Numbered from the stretch's first letter, positions 1-5,839 are shown. The stretch: DNA of 10,047 nt from Thermoplasmata archaeon (GCA_030039915.1 JASHUP010000135.1:1-10047); one strand, 5' to 3'. Numbers and translations: made by a program. Notes: generated by a model from the letters alone, not told the origin.

Positions 1-1
1 G

Positions 2-154
2 CTCGAATTGGAAGGAGCGCTGGCGAAACTCGAGGACGTTGATCTCGAGGTCGCTCAGGTCGAGCACTCGGAACCGACCGTTCTCTGCCAGATAACGGTA
101 GGGAGCGGGGTACCGGCCCCGCCGACGGAGGGCGGGCCGTGTTGGCAACGCTAA
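2..154 (+). CDS. Probable 3' end of an unidentified gene (partial at left edge)
   Basis: The second forward frame is open from the window edge to a TAA at 152-154, giving about 50 residues. Nearly half of its codons begin with G and about 70 percent end in G or C, as expected for a coding frame in GC-rich DNA. The visible peptide is acidic and hydrophobic at first (LELEGALAKLEDVDLEV) and ends in a Gly/Pro-rich tail (GSGVPAPPTEGG). I recognise no family. The exactly antiparallel minus frame is also open and reads plausibly (it contains RYLAENGRFRVLDLSDLEI), but its first-position G content is much lower and its only early start is a TTG upstream of the expected transcription start. I prefer the plus strand, not firmly. 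The stop codon overlaps the TATA-like box of the following eL41 gene. Confidence 0.4.
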   Translation, partial: LELEGALAKLEDVDLEVAQVEHSEPTVLCQITVGSGVPAPPTEGGPCWQR

Positions 155-159
155 TAAAC
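150..159 (+). promoter_or_regulatory. TATA-like box for the eL41 gene
   Basis: The AT-rich GCTAATAAAC stands out in very GC-rich surroundings. Its centre predicts transcription starting near 181, which would give the eL41 ATG at 197 a leader of about 16 nt. It overlaps the TAA of the upstream reading frame. The motif is nearly symmetric in AT content, so a minus-strand reading cannot be excluded. Confidence 0.45.
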
Positions 160-196
160 CGTCGCCCGTACCGCGGCGCGTCCGGACTGAGAGGGA

Positions 197-304
197 ATGA
201 AACGTTCTTCGCGGGTTTGGAAGAAGCGCGGCCACATGCGTTGGAAGTGGCGCAAGAAGCGGATGCGCCGCCGCATGAGAGCCCAGAAGATGCGCAAGCA
301 GTGA
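197..304 (+). CDS. rpl41e: Ribosomal protein eL41 (L41e), N-terminally extended
   Basis: This 35-residue, extremely basic protein is almost entirely Arg, Lys, Met and Trp. From residue 14 it reads MRWKWRKKRMRRRMRAQKMR, which matches the single-helix eL41 pattern (MRxKWxKKRMRRxxRxxxKMRxxxx). eL41 is the smallest ribosomal protein, a lone alpha helix buried in rRNA at the subunit interface. Family members are usually about 25 residues. This one has 13 extra residues (MKRSSRVWKKRGH) if translation begins at 197, or is 22 residues long if it begins at the in-frame ATG at 236. I chose 197 because GAGAGGG lies immediately upstream and a TATA-like box sits 40 bp upstream, whereas nothing resembling a ribosome-binding site precedes 236. 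It is convergent with the zinc-site protein downstream of sucD. The match is by composition and motif only; another short Arg/Lys-rich peptide is the alternative. Confidence 0.72.
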   Translation: MKRSSRVWKKRGHMRWKWRKKRMRRRMRAQKMRKQ

Positions 305-308
305 GTCG

Positions 309-328
309 GTCCCCGCGGAGGAGGGGAC
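309..328. terminator. Hairpin between convergent genes, possible terminator
   Basis: GTCCCC at 309-314 and GGGGAC at 323-328 form a perfect 6-bp stem around an 8-nt loop, five bases after the eL41 stop. It lies between the convergent eL41 and zinc-protein genes, so it could serve both strands. The following plus-strand sequence (ACCCTTTCCCGTTCC) is pyrimidine-rich but has no true oligo-T run, so terminator activity is only a possibility. Confidence 0.3.
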
Positions 329-344
329 GAACCCTTTCCCGTTC

Positions 345-572
345 CTACCAGCCCGCCCGTTCGAGTTCCCGAGACTTCTTCGTCGCCTTCTTCCACTCCC
401 GGTAGTGCTCCCGGCAGAGCGGGGCGCGACGGCCGCGGTCCGGAAGCCCGGGAAAGGCCTTCCGCGCCTCGGTGAGCGAGAGCCGTCGGGCCGACGGAGC
501 CCCGCAGCCCGAGACGAGGCACGGCTCCTCCTCGGGCTCCGGCCGTCGAGGTCGGATCGGGTCCGGGGTCAT
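345..572 (-). CDS. Small zinc-site protein translationally coupled to sucD
   Basis: This 75-residue protein of unknown function starts with MTPDPIRPRRPEPEEEP. Candidate metal ligands form a CX4C pair (C18, C23, in CLVSGC) and a CX2H pair (C53, H56, in PLCREHYREW), followed by a Lys/Arg-rich helix to the C-terminus (REWKKATKKSRELERAGW). I read this as one treble-clef-like or zinc-knuckle structural site with a basic, possibly nucleic-acid-binding, tail. The ATG overlaps the sucD TGA in an ATGA arrangement, so it is very likely translated from the sucCD transcript. The same-strand overlap, strong codon bias and paired ligands argue that it is real. Whether it acts on succinyl-CoA ligase or is simply co-transcribed cannot be told from sequence. 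Confidence 0.75.
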   Translation of the reverse strand: MTPDPIRPRRPEPEEEPCLVSGCGAPSARRLSLTEARKAFPGLPDRGRRAPLCREHYREWKKATKKSRELERAGW

Positions 573-1450
573 CGGCGGGCCTTCTTCGCCGCGTCGGCGA
601 CCAGGCTCGGGATCTCGTACGGGAAACGGGCGACCCGGGCGCCGGCTGCCTCCAGGGCGGCGACCTTCGTCTCGGCGGTTCCCTTTCCGCGGGTGATGAT
701 CGCTCCGGCGTGACCCATTCTCTTCCCCGGGGGCGCGCTCCGGCCGGCGATGTAGGCGACGACCGGCTTCGTGAAGTGGTGTCGGATGTACTCCGCGCCG
801 TCCTCCTCCGCGGTGCCGCCGATCTCCCCCACGAGGACGAGCGCGTCCGTCTCCGGGTCCGCCTCGAAGAGAGGGAGGGCATCGACGAACGACGTCCCGA
901 CGACCGGGTCGCCCCCCAGTCCGATGCAGGTCGACTGGCCCAGTCCGACCTCCTTGATCCCGTTGACGATCTCGTAGGTCAGCGTTCCGCTCCGTGAGAT
1001 GACCCCGATGCGACCGGGCTGGAAGACGACGTTCGGGATGATCCCGACCTTCGCTTTCCCGGGCGAGGCGATCCCGGGGCAATTGGGACCGATGATCCGG
1101 GTCCCCTTCGACCGCGCGTAGTGGTACATCACGAGCATGTCGTGGAACGGGATGTGCTCGGTCACGACTACGCAGAGGCGGATCCCGGCGTCCACGGCCT
1201 CGAGGAGCGCGTCCTTCGCGAACGGAGCGGGAACGAAGATGCACGATGCGTTCGCGTGCGTCGCGTCGACCGCGTCACGGACCGCGTCGTACACGGGCAC
1301 GTTCTCCACGATCGTCCCGGCTTTGCCCGGAGTGACGCCCGCGACCACGCGAGTGCCGAACAGCTGCATCTGACGAGCGTGGACCGTGCCCTGGTGACCG
1401 GTGATCCCCTGGACCACCACCCGGGTCTCGGCGTCGACGAGCACGCTCAC
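569..1450 (-). CDS. sucD: Succinyl-CoA ligase (ADP- or GDP-forming), alpha subunit
   Basis: This is the 293-residue alpha subunit of succinyl-CoA synthetase, which with SucC interconverts succinyl-CoA plus NDP and phosphate with succinate, CoA and NTP in the cytoplasmic TCA cycle. The N-terminal CoA-binding Rossmann domain carries GITGHQGTVHARQM (15-28). Other conserved blocks are GPNCPGI (121-127), SRSGTLTYEIV (152-162) and VGEIGG (207-212, with E209 the residue that stabilises phosphohistidine). GHAGAI contains the catalytic His247, the site of phosphorylation. The length is typical for the family (about 290). I chose GTG at 1450 because it overlaps the sucC stop in a GTGA arrangement and the conserved sequence begins immediately afterwards; the frame is open further upstream, but that stretch lies inside sucC. 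The gene is the middle member of sucC-sucD-zinc protein. Nucleotide specificity cannot be read with confidence. Confidence 0.96.
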   Translation of the reverse strand: MSVLVDAETRVVVQGITGHQGTVHARQMQLFGTRVVAGVTPGKAGTIVENVPVYDAVRDAVDATHANASCIFVPAPFAKDALLEAVDAGIRLCVVVTEHIPFHDMLVMYHYARSKGTRIIGPNCPGIASPGKAKVGIIPNVVFQPGRIGVISRSGTLTYEIVNGIKEVGLGQSTCIGLGGDPVVGTSFVDALPLFEADPETDALVLVGEIGGTAEEDGAEYIRHHFTKPVVAYIAGRSAPPGKRMGHAGAIITRGKGTAETKVAALEAAGARVARFPYEIPSLVADAAKKARR

Positions 1451-2580
1451 GGTCGCCCCCGCGCCGCGTCGACCGCCGCCTGCGCCGAGGACCGCAGGTC
1501 GGACACCGACGTGACCCCGGCCGCCCGCAGGATCTCGATCCCTTCCTTTTCGTTGTTGCCACGGATTCGAGCGATGAGCGGGAATCGCTCGTCCGCCGGT
1601 ACCTGGCGCATCGCCTCGACCAGCCCCTTCGCGACCGTGTCGCATCGAGTGACGCCACCGAAGATGTTGAGGAACACCGAGGCGGGTTTCGCCCGGGCCA
1701 TCAATAGGAACGCCTCGGTGACCTTCTTCGGATCGTCCGTCCCGCCCAGGTCGAGGAAGACCCCGGGAGACCCGCCGAGCTCCTTCAGGACGTCCAGCGT
1801 AGCCATCGTGAGCCCCGCACCGTTCGCGATGACCCCGATATTCCCGTCGAGCTGCACGAAGGCAATCTCCTTCTCGCGGGCGATCTCCTCCAGCTCGGTA
1901 CGGTCGTCGCGAATCTCCGCGTACTCGGGGTGCCGGAACGCCGCGTCATCCTCGATGATCACCTTCGCGTCGAGGGCGACCAGGCGATCCCCCACGAGCG
2001 CGAGCGGGTTGATCTCGACGAGCTCCGCGTCCTCCTGCTGGAAGACCTGCCAGACCGAGTCGAGGAGGCGGTCGAGCGACTTGGCCGATGCCCCCGCGAG
2101 ACCGAGGACCTTCGCCACGCGGCGCTTCTCGTAGCCGGTGAGTCCGGGGAAGGGGTCGACCGGTTGTCGGTCGATCGCGCTATCTGGCACCGACTCGATC
2201 TCAACCCCGCCGTCCGCGCTCGCGATGATCACCGGTACCCGATGGGTCCGGTCGAGGGTCAACGAGAGGTACAGCTCCCGGGCGATGGGGAGTTTCTCTT
2301 CGAGCAGGAGCTCGTGTACCCTCTCCCCCTTGAACTCGAGGCCGAGGATCGCGGCGGCCGCCGTACGGACCTCCTCGGGGGAGTCTGCGAAGCGCACGGC
2401 CCCGCCCTTTCCGCGTCCTCCGGCGAGCACTTGAGCCTTGATGACACAGGGAAGGGGTACGGCTCCGTTGCGGACCAAGGTCTCGGCCTGCTCGACGGAA
2501 CGAGCGACTTCCCCGCGCGGGAGAGGTACCCCGTACTTCCGGAAGACGTTCTTTCCCTGCCACTCGGCGAGCTTGACCAT
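1447..2580 (-). CDS. sucC: Succinyl-CoA ligase (ADP- or GDP-forming), beta subunit
   Basis: This 377-residue ATP-grasp subunit binds the nucleotide and succinate and phosphorylates His247 of SucD. Visible family blocks are the N-terminal ATP-grasp start (KLAEWQGKNVFRKYGVPLPRG, 3-23), KAQVLAGGRGKGGAVRFA (48-65, nucleotide-binding loop), EINPLAL with N191 and LDAK with D204 (Mg2+ ligands), GNIGVIANGAGL (246-257), FLDLGG (275-280) and NIFGGVTRCD (305-314) of the CoA-ligase domain. An in-frame ATG seven codons upstream (2601) is possible. I prefer 2580 because family members begin with this motif, GAGGG sits at a suitable distance, and the TATA box at 2611-2618 puts the transcript start near 2588, downstream of the alternative ATG. 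It is the first gene of the operon. Confidence 0.96.
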   Translation of the reverse strand: MVKLAEWQGKNVFRKYGVPLPRGEVARSVEQAETLVRNGAVPLPCVIKAQVLAGGRGKGGAVRFADSPEEVRTAAAAILGLEFKGERVHELLLEEKLPIARELYLSLTLDRTHRVPVIIASADGGVEIESVPDSAIDRQPVDPFPGLTGYEKRRVAKVLGLAGASAKSLDRLLDSVWQVFQQEDAELVEINPLALVGDRLVALDAKVIIEDDAAFRHPEYAEIRDDRTELEEIAREKEIAFVQLDGNIGVIANGAGLTMATLDVLKELGGSPGVFLDLGGTDDPKKVTEAFLLMARAKPASVFLNIFGGVTRCDTVAKGLVEAMRQVPADERFPLIARIRGNNEKEGIEILRAAGVTSVSDLRSSAQAAVDAARGRP

Positions 2581-2610
2581 CGGAACCCTCGGCGCGCGCA
2601 TGGGGCCCGG

Positions 2611-2618
2611 CTATTAAG
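2611..2618 (-). promoter_or_regulatory. TATA box of the sucC operon
   Basis: Read on the minus strand, CTTAATAG is the AT-rich element nearest the sucC start. Its centre (about 2614) predicts a transcription start near 2588, leaving a leader of roughly 8-10 nt that includes part of the GAGGG ribosome-binding sequence before the ATG at 2580. Confidence 0.55.
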
Positions 2619-2694
2619 GGCGGCGGTCGCCGCGGCCGACTCCGGTTGCCTCCGGCGTCCCCGGCCGACCCCAAGCGGGTCGTGGACCGCGTCG

Positions 2695-2730
2695 TTCACA
2701 CTGTGAATATAACGTGTCGCTGCGTCACAG
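2695..2730. promoter_or_regulatory. Cluster of TCACA/TGTGA half-sites, possible operator
   Basis: TTCACA (2695-2700) and TGTGAA (2702-2707) form a perfect 6-1-6 palindrome. A third half-site, TCACAG (2725-2730), pairs in inverted orientation with CTGTGA at 2701-2706. The cluster ends 8 bp before the TATA box of the ZIP-like gene, where an archaeal regulator would overlap the BRE and block or recruit TFB. I infer an operator for the transporter/regulator pair; the HTH-ferritin protein encoded downstream is the obvious candidate to bind it. An AT-rich GAATATAAC (2705-2713) lies inside and could be a secondary TATA-like element. Confidence 0.45.
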
Positions 2731-2737
2731 ACAAATC

Positions 2738-2746
2738 GCTTAAAAG
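2738..2746 (+). promoter_or_regulatory. TATA box of the ZIP-like transporter gene
   Basis: GCTTAAAAG is preceded by the purine-rich, BRE-like ACAAATC. Its centre near 2743 predicts transcription starting around 2769, giving a leader of about 12 nt before the ATG at 2782. Confidence 0.6.
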
Positions 2747-2781
2747 GGCCCCGTCGTCTCCACGCCGAGGAAGCGAGACCG

Positions 2782-3582
2782 ATGGGCGACTTCTGGATCT
2801 TTCTGGCGCTGACTTCGGCGATGGGACTCTCCATCTTCCTCTCGATGCCGATCGTCTACAGCAAGCGAGCGCAGGGGCGATGGGCGACGGGCCTCAACGC
2901 GGGGGCGATCGGGATCCTCATCTTCCTCCTCGCGGACGTATTTTCGGACGTCTCACCGACGATCTATCCCGGGGGGGCCTACGTGGCCAACCTCGAGTAT
3001 TCGGTGGCGTTCGGGGCCGCGTTCCTGGTCGCCTTTCTGGGGCTCTACTTCGTGGACAATCTGCCTCGGAACGCGCCGAGAGGTACCGATGCGGGGGCGA
3101 CCGCCGCGGGGGTCGATAGCGGTCCCCGCCGGACCGCGCTCATCATCGCGCTCGGGATCGGGCTTCAGAACCTCACCGAGGGCCTCGTCTTCGGAGTGAA
3201 TTGGACCCTCGGAACGGTCGGGGTCCTCGCGGTGGTCTTCGTCGGCTTCTTCCTGCAGAACGTGACCGAAGGATTCCCCATCGCCTCCCCGTTCCTCGGG
3301 ACGAACGCACGCCGGGGGGCGGCGATGATGGCCGGGTTGTTCCTGGTCGGGGGTCTTCCGACGATCCTCGGCGGAGCAATGGGATACTACTGGACCAGCA
3401 GTCTCTTCCTCGTAGTGTTCGACGCGCTCGCGATCGGAGCGATCGCGTATGTGATCCTGCCGATGCTCCGCGTCGCGTTCCGACCGCTCGAGACGCGAGA
3501 GCTTTCTGTCCGACGCAATCAACTCGTCTACGTGGGAGTCATGCTCGGTTTCCTCCTCGGTTTCGCCGTGAACGCGGTTTGA
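2782..3582 (+). CDS. ZIP-like divalent metal transporter with altered metal-site motifs
   Basis: This 266-residue integral membrane protein has about eight hydrophobic helices and no signal peptide. A Gly/Ala/Asp-rich loop (about 93-116) separates the N-terminal three helices from the rest, the usual ZIP layout. ZIP proteins carry zinc, iron or manganese into the cytoplasm through ligands in the fourth and fifth helices, classically HNxPEG and (H/Q)xxPEG. Here both are present in altered form: QNLTEG (129-134) and QNVTEG (159-164). Asn and Glu are kept, while the first-position His is Gln and Pro is Thr in both. The third helix also has acidic residues (D52, D56). The His-to-Gln change suggests altered metal preference or a divergent subfamily. 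The gene has its own promoter and operator-like sites, and the HTH-ferritin gene follows 34 bp downstream on the same strand. Metal substrate and direction of transport are inferred from the family only. Confidence 0.8.
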   Translation: MGDFWIFLALTSAMGLSIFLSMPIVYSKRAQGRWATGLNAGAIGILIFLLADVFSDVSPTIYPGGAYVANLEYSVAFGAAFLVAFLGLYFVDNLPRNAPRGTDAGATAAGVDSGPRRTALIIALGIGLQNLTEGLVFGVNWTLGTVGVLAVVFVGFFLQNVTEGFPIASPFLGTNARRGAAMMAGLFLVGGLPTILGGAMGYYWTSSLFLVVFDALAIGAIAYVILPMLRVAFRPLETRELSVRRNQLVYVGVMLGFLLGFAVNAV

Positions 3583-3616
3583 AATCGAACCGCGAGGATA
3601 GCCCGACCGGGTCCGA

Positions 3617-4402
3617 ATGACCGGCTCCCCTCCTTCCCCCGTCGCCTGGGTCCAGGTGATGCAGGCGCTCGTTGCTCGCGAGCTCGTCGAGGGGTTCGGC
3701 CTCTCGGAGCGGCAGACGGCGGAAATGCTCGGGATTGTCCCTTCCTCCGTCTCCCAATACTTGTCGGGAAAGCGGCTCGGCCCGACGCTGTCCGCCTTCC
3801 TCGTCGACGAGGACGCGCTCCTCATCGCTCGGCGCACCGCCCAGAAGCTGATGGGCGGCTCGGCCGGAACGCGGACGGTCCTCGAGGCCGCCATCGAGCT
3901 CGGCGAACGGACGGCGGAGACGTCGGGTCGCTCGGCGGCCCCGGCGCGCGACACCCTGGGTCCGGAACTTCGTCGAAAGGTCGCCGGGTGGCTTCGCGAC
4001 CGGACGATGGGCGAGCAGAATGCGGTCGCGGAGTGCATGCGCCTCGCCCAGCGCTCGCGCGACGAGCTCACGAGGGCGTTGTTCCGTCAGATCGCCTCCG
4101 ACAGCCTTCGGCATGCCGAGATCGTCGCATCGCTGGCGGCGTACCTCGACCGGGGGGTCTCATCGAGCGGTCCCACGGGGATCACGCGCGCCGAGGTGGA
4201 GCACCTGATCCGGCGAGAGCACGAGGCGGAGGCCACCAGCGACACCAGCCTCGGTCCCGAGCTTGGTGGGATGATGAGAATCCTCTGGGACAGCATGGAA
4301 GCGGACGAGCGTAAGCACGAGCTGCTCCTTCAGAGCCTGATGAAGGAGGGGCTGCTCGACGCGGGCCGGCCTCGGCCCGGTCGAACGAGAAGAAGCTCCT
4401 GA
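3617..4402 (+). CDS. HTH DNA-binding domain fused to a ferritin-like domain; putative metal-sensing regulator
   Basis: The protein has 261 residues and two domains. Residues 11-80 resemble the N-terminal XRE-type helix-turn-helix of archaeal COG2522 regulators: ARELVEGFGLSERQTAEMLG followed by the recognition segment IVPSSVSQYLSGKRLGP. After a linker (about 100-114), residues 115-247 look like a ferritin/rubrerythrin four-helix bundle. Candidate ligands are E133/E139 in helix A, H166 in SDSLRHAEIV (helix B), E201-E205 in RREHEAE (helix C), and E231/H234 in EADERKHELLL (helix D). Helix D keeps the full ExxH pattern; helix B has SxxH, so the first half-site is degraded. I infer a one-component regulator in which metal, oxygen or peroxide binding to the bundle changes DNA binding. 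It lies 34 bp after the ZIP-like gene and is probably co-transcribed with it. It ends convergently with coaBC. The domain fold assignment is by motif, not alignment. Confidence 0.78.
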   Translation: MTGSPPSPVAWVQVMQALVARELVEGFGLSERQTAEMLGIVPSSVSQYLSGKRLGPTLSAFLVDEDALLIARRTAQKLMGGSAGTRTVLEAAIELGERTAETSGRSAAPARDTLGPELRRKVAGWLRDRTMGEQNAVAECMRLAQRSRDELTRALFRQIASDSLRHAEIVASLAAYLDRGVSSSGPTGITRAEVEHLIRREHEAEATSDTSLGPELGGMMRILWDSMEADERKHELLLQSLMKEGLLDAGRPRPGRTRRSS

Positions 4403-4439
4403 CGCTCGATCCGGCACCTTCGACGGCCGTTGGACGAGC

Positions 4440-5738
4440 TCACCGGCTGCGAACCCGGTGCCGCGGGGCACGTCGAGCCCGGCGAGCCGGCGCCGGAGGA
4501 ACGGAGATCGTGTTCGCGAGGTCGCGCCCGACGTCGTCGAGCAGTTTTCCTGCGAAATCCGCCTTCGGTCCCCGGATCCAGTGTCGGCCGCCCGACGGGG
4601 GGAGCACCAGGGCATTCGTCTCGGTCCCGCCCATCGACGCCACGTCGTTCGCCACGACCCAGTCCGCGCCCGTCTCTCGGGCGAGGCGCCGGCCTTCCTC
4701 CTCGAGGAGCGTCGGGCTCGTGCCCGCCTCGAGCTTGAACGCCACGAGCCGGGTCGGACGCGGGGCCAGCCTCCGGATCTCGGGGAGCACCTTGGGAGCC
4801 TTTCGGAGCGTCAGCGTCAAGGTGTCGTGACTCCGGGACGGAATCTTTCCGCTTCGCCGTTCGAGTACATAGTCCGAGAGCGCCGCCGGAACGAAGATCG
4901 CGGCCGCCCCGCGCAGGTCCGACCCTCGACGTCGAACCAGCGCGAGAAGGTCCTCGACGCCTCTCCAGGGGGTGACCGAGATCCAACCGGGCACCGCGAC
5001 CTGCAGGGACCCTGCCCACAGCTCCACGTCCGCCCCCCGGTAGTACGCCTGGTTCGCGAGGGCAAGAGCGGTGACCCCCGAGCTTTCGTTCGTGACCGAC
5101 CGCACCTCGTCGATCGACTCTCGGGCGGCTCCGCCGAGCACGACGACCCGACGGTGGGCCCACGGGCCACCTCCCAGGCGATGCAAGACTGCCGCAGTGA
5201 TCTCCTCCGGGGACGCGATCTTTTCCTCGCCTTCCGCCGAGACGCTCGGGACGATGCCCACTCCCCAGCTCTGGAGTTTCTCGAGGTTCTCCCGGATCGC
5301 CGGATTCAATCCCATGTGAGCGTGCATTGCCGGTGCGAGCAGGATCGGCACACCGCCGCCGAGCGCGACCGAGGCGCACGACGTGACCGGAGTGTCGTCG
5401 ATGCCGTGCGCGATCTTCGAGATCGTGTTGGCCGTGGCCGGGGCGATGAGGTAGAGGTCCGCTCGGTCCGGGCCGGGGCCGAACAGGGTGACGTGTTCGA
5501 CATTGCCCGTCAGTTGGGTGATGGGGGGGTGGCCGGTGGCAAACTCGAGCGTTTCCGGGGTCACGAGGCGGGTCGCCTCGGAGCTCATCACGGCCTGCAC
5601 ATCGGCACCGTGGCGAATGATCTCGCGAATTACCTTCGGAAGCTCGATCGCTGCGATCGAGCCCGACACCCCGATGACGATCTTGCGGCCGGCGAGCAGC
5701 TGGCTGGTGCGGCCACGGATCGCGTGACTTGGATGCAT
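4440..5738 (-). CDS. coaBC: Bifunctional phosphopantothenoylcysteine synthetase/decarboxylase CoaBC (Dfp)
   Basis: The 432-residue fused enzyme makes 4'-phosphopantetheine for coenzyme A: CoaB joins cysteine to 4'-phosphopantothenate, and the FMN-dependent CoaC domain decarboxylates the product. CoaC (about 1-188) shows the archaeal opening MHPSHAIRGRTSQLLAGRK, GVSGSIAA (23-30, FMN loop), the active-site His82 (VEHVTLF), PATANT (100-105) and APAMHAHM (135-142). CoaB (about 196-412) shows VLGGAARESIDEVRSVTNES (200-219), the Lys298 region (SGKIPS) and ADWVVANDV (358-366). The CGDxGxGRM flap cysteine of bacterial CoaC is not visible; the matching stretch reads SAEGEEKIASPEE. The last 16 residues are an Arg-rich tail. 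ATG 5738 fits the family start; a TATA box lies about 49 bp upstream. It diverges from the HAD gene and converges with the HTH-ferritin gene. Confidence 0.94.
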   Translation of the reverse strand: MHPSHAIRGRTSQLLAGRKIVIGVSGSIAAIELPKVIREIIRHGADVQAVMSSEATRLVTPETLEFATGHPPITQLTGNVEHVTLFGPGPDRADLYLIAPATANTISKIAHGIDDTPVTSCASVALGGGVPILLAPAMHAHMGLNPAIRENLEKLQSWGVGIVPSVSAEGEEKIASPEEITAAVLHRLGGGPWAHRRVVVLGGAARESIDEVRSVTNESSGVTALALANQAYYRGADVELWAGSLQVAVPGWISVTPWRGVEDLLALVRRRGSDLRGAAAIFVPAALSDYVLERRSGKIPSRSHDTLTLTLRKAPKVLPEIRRLAPRPTRLVAFKLEAGTSPTLLEEEGRRLARETGADWVVANDVASMGGTETNALVLPPSGGRHWIRGPKADFAGKLLDDVGRDLANTISVPPAPARRARRAPRHRVRSR

Positions 5739-5782
5739 CGACCGACGGGCCCGGCCTCCCGCGAGTCGGGAAGGTCGGTGCC

Positions 5783-5790
5783 CTATTAGG
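5783..5790 (-). promoter_or_regulatory. TATA-like box of coaBC
   Basis: On the minus strand the sequence reads CCTAATAG. It predicts a transcript start near 5761 and a leader of about 22 nt before the coaBC ATG. It lies about 25 bp from the opposite-strand TATA box of the HAD gene, so the two divergent promoters are packed back to back. Confidence 0.5.
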
Positions 5791-5809
5791 CCGTCCAGTC
5801 GCCTGCCAT

Positions 5810-5816
5810 CTTAAAG
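5810..5816 (+). promoter_or_regulatory. TATA box of the HAD gene, leaderless start
   Basis: CTTAAAG is centred 27 bp upstream of the ATG at 5840, the spacing expected if transcription begins at or within a base or two of the start codon. This decides the start codon against an upstream in-frame ATG at 5729, which would lie upstream of the promoter. Confidence 0.65.
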
Positions 5817-5817
5817 A

Positions 5818-5836
5818 GCCCGCCCGGTTGGCGGGC
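5818..5836 (+). repeat. Inverted repeat between TATA box and start of the HAD gene
   Basis: GCCCGCC (5818-5824) and GGCGGGC (5830-5836) form a perfect 7-bp inverted repeat with a 5-nt spacer. It occupies the gap between the TATA box and the predicted transcription start, so it would not be in the mRNA if the gene is leaderless. A regulator binding here could block initiation. It could also be chance in GC-rich DNA. Confidence 0.4.
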
Positions 5837-5839
5837 GCG

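Noticed and set aside
1121..2134. A 337-codon plus-strand open frame opposite sucD/sucC
   Set aside because: It is antisense to two confidently identified enzyme subunits and its composition is dominated by Arg, Asp, Ser and Ala without motifs.
2581..2601. Upstream in-frame ATG (2601) as the sucC start
   Set aside because: It would lie upstream of the transcription start predicted from the TATA box, and the family motif begins at the ATG at 2580, which has GAGGG in front of it.
2953..4071. A 372-codon minus-strand open frame across the ZIP-like and HTH-ferritin genes
   Set aside because: It spans two well-supported plus-strand genes and their spacer, and its translation is a low-complexity charged sequence.
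4458..5789. A 443-codon plus-strand open frame opposite coaBC
   Set aside because: It is the antisense shadow of a gene with unmistakable CoaBC motifs. Its translation is Arg-rich and has no recognisable domain; long antisense frames are common in GC-rich DNA.
5729..5839. Upstream in-frame ATG (5729) as the HAD start, adding 37 residues
   Set aside because: It lies upstream of the HAD TATA box and overlaps the coaBC start region.
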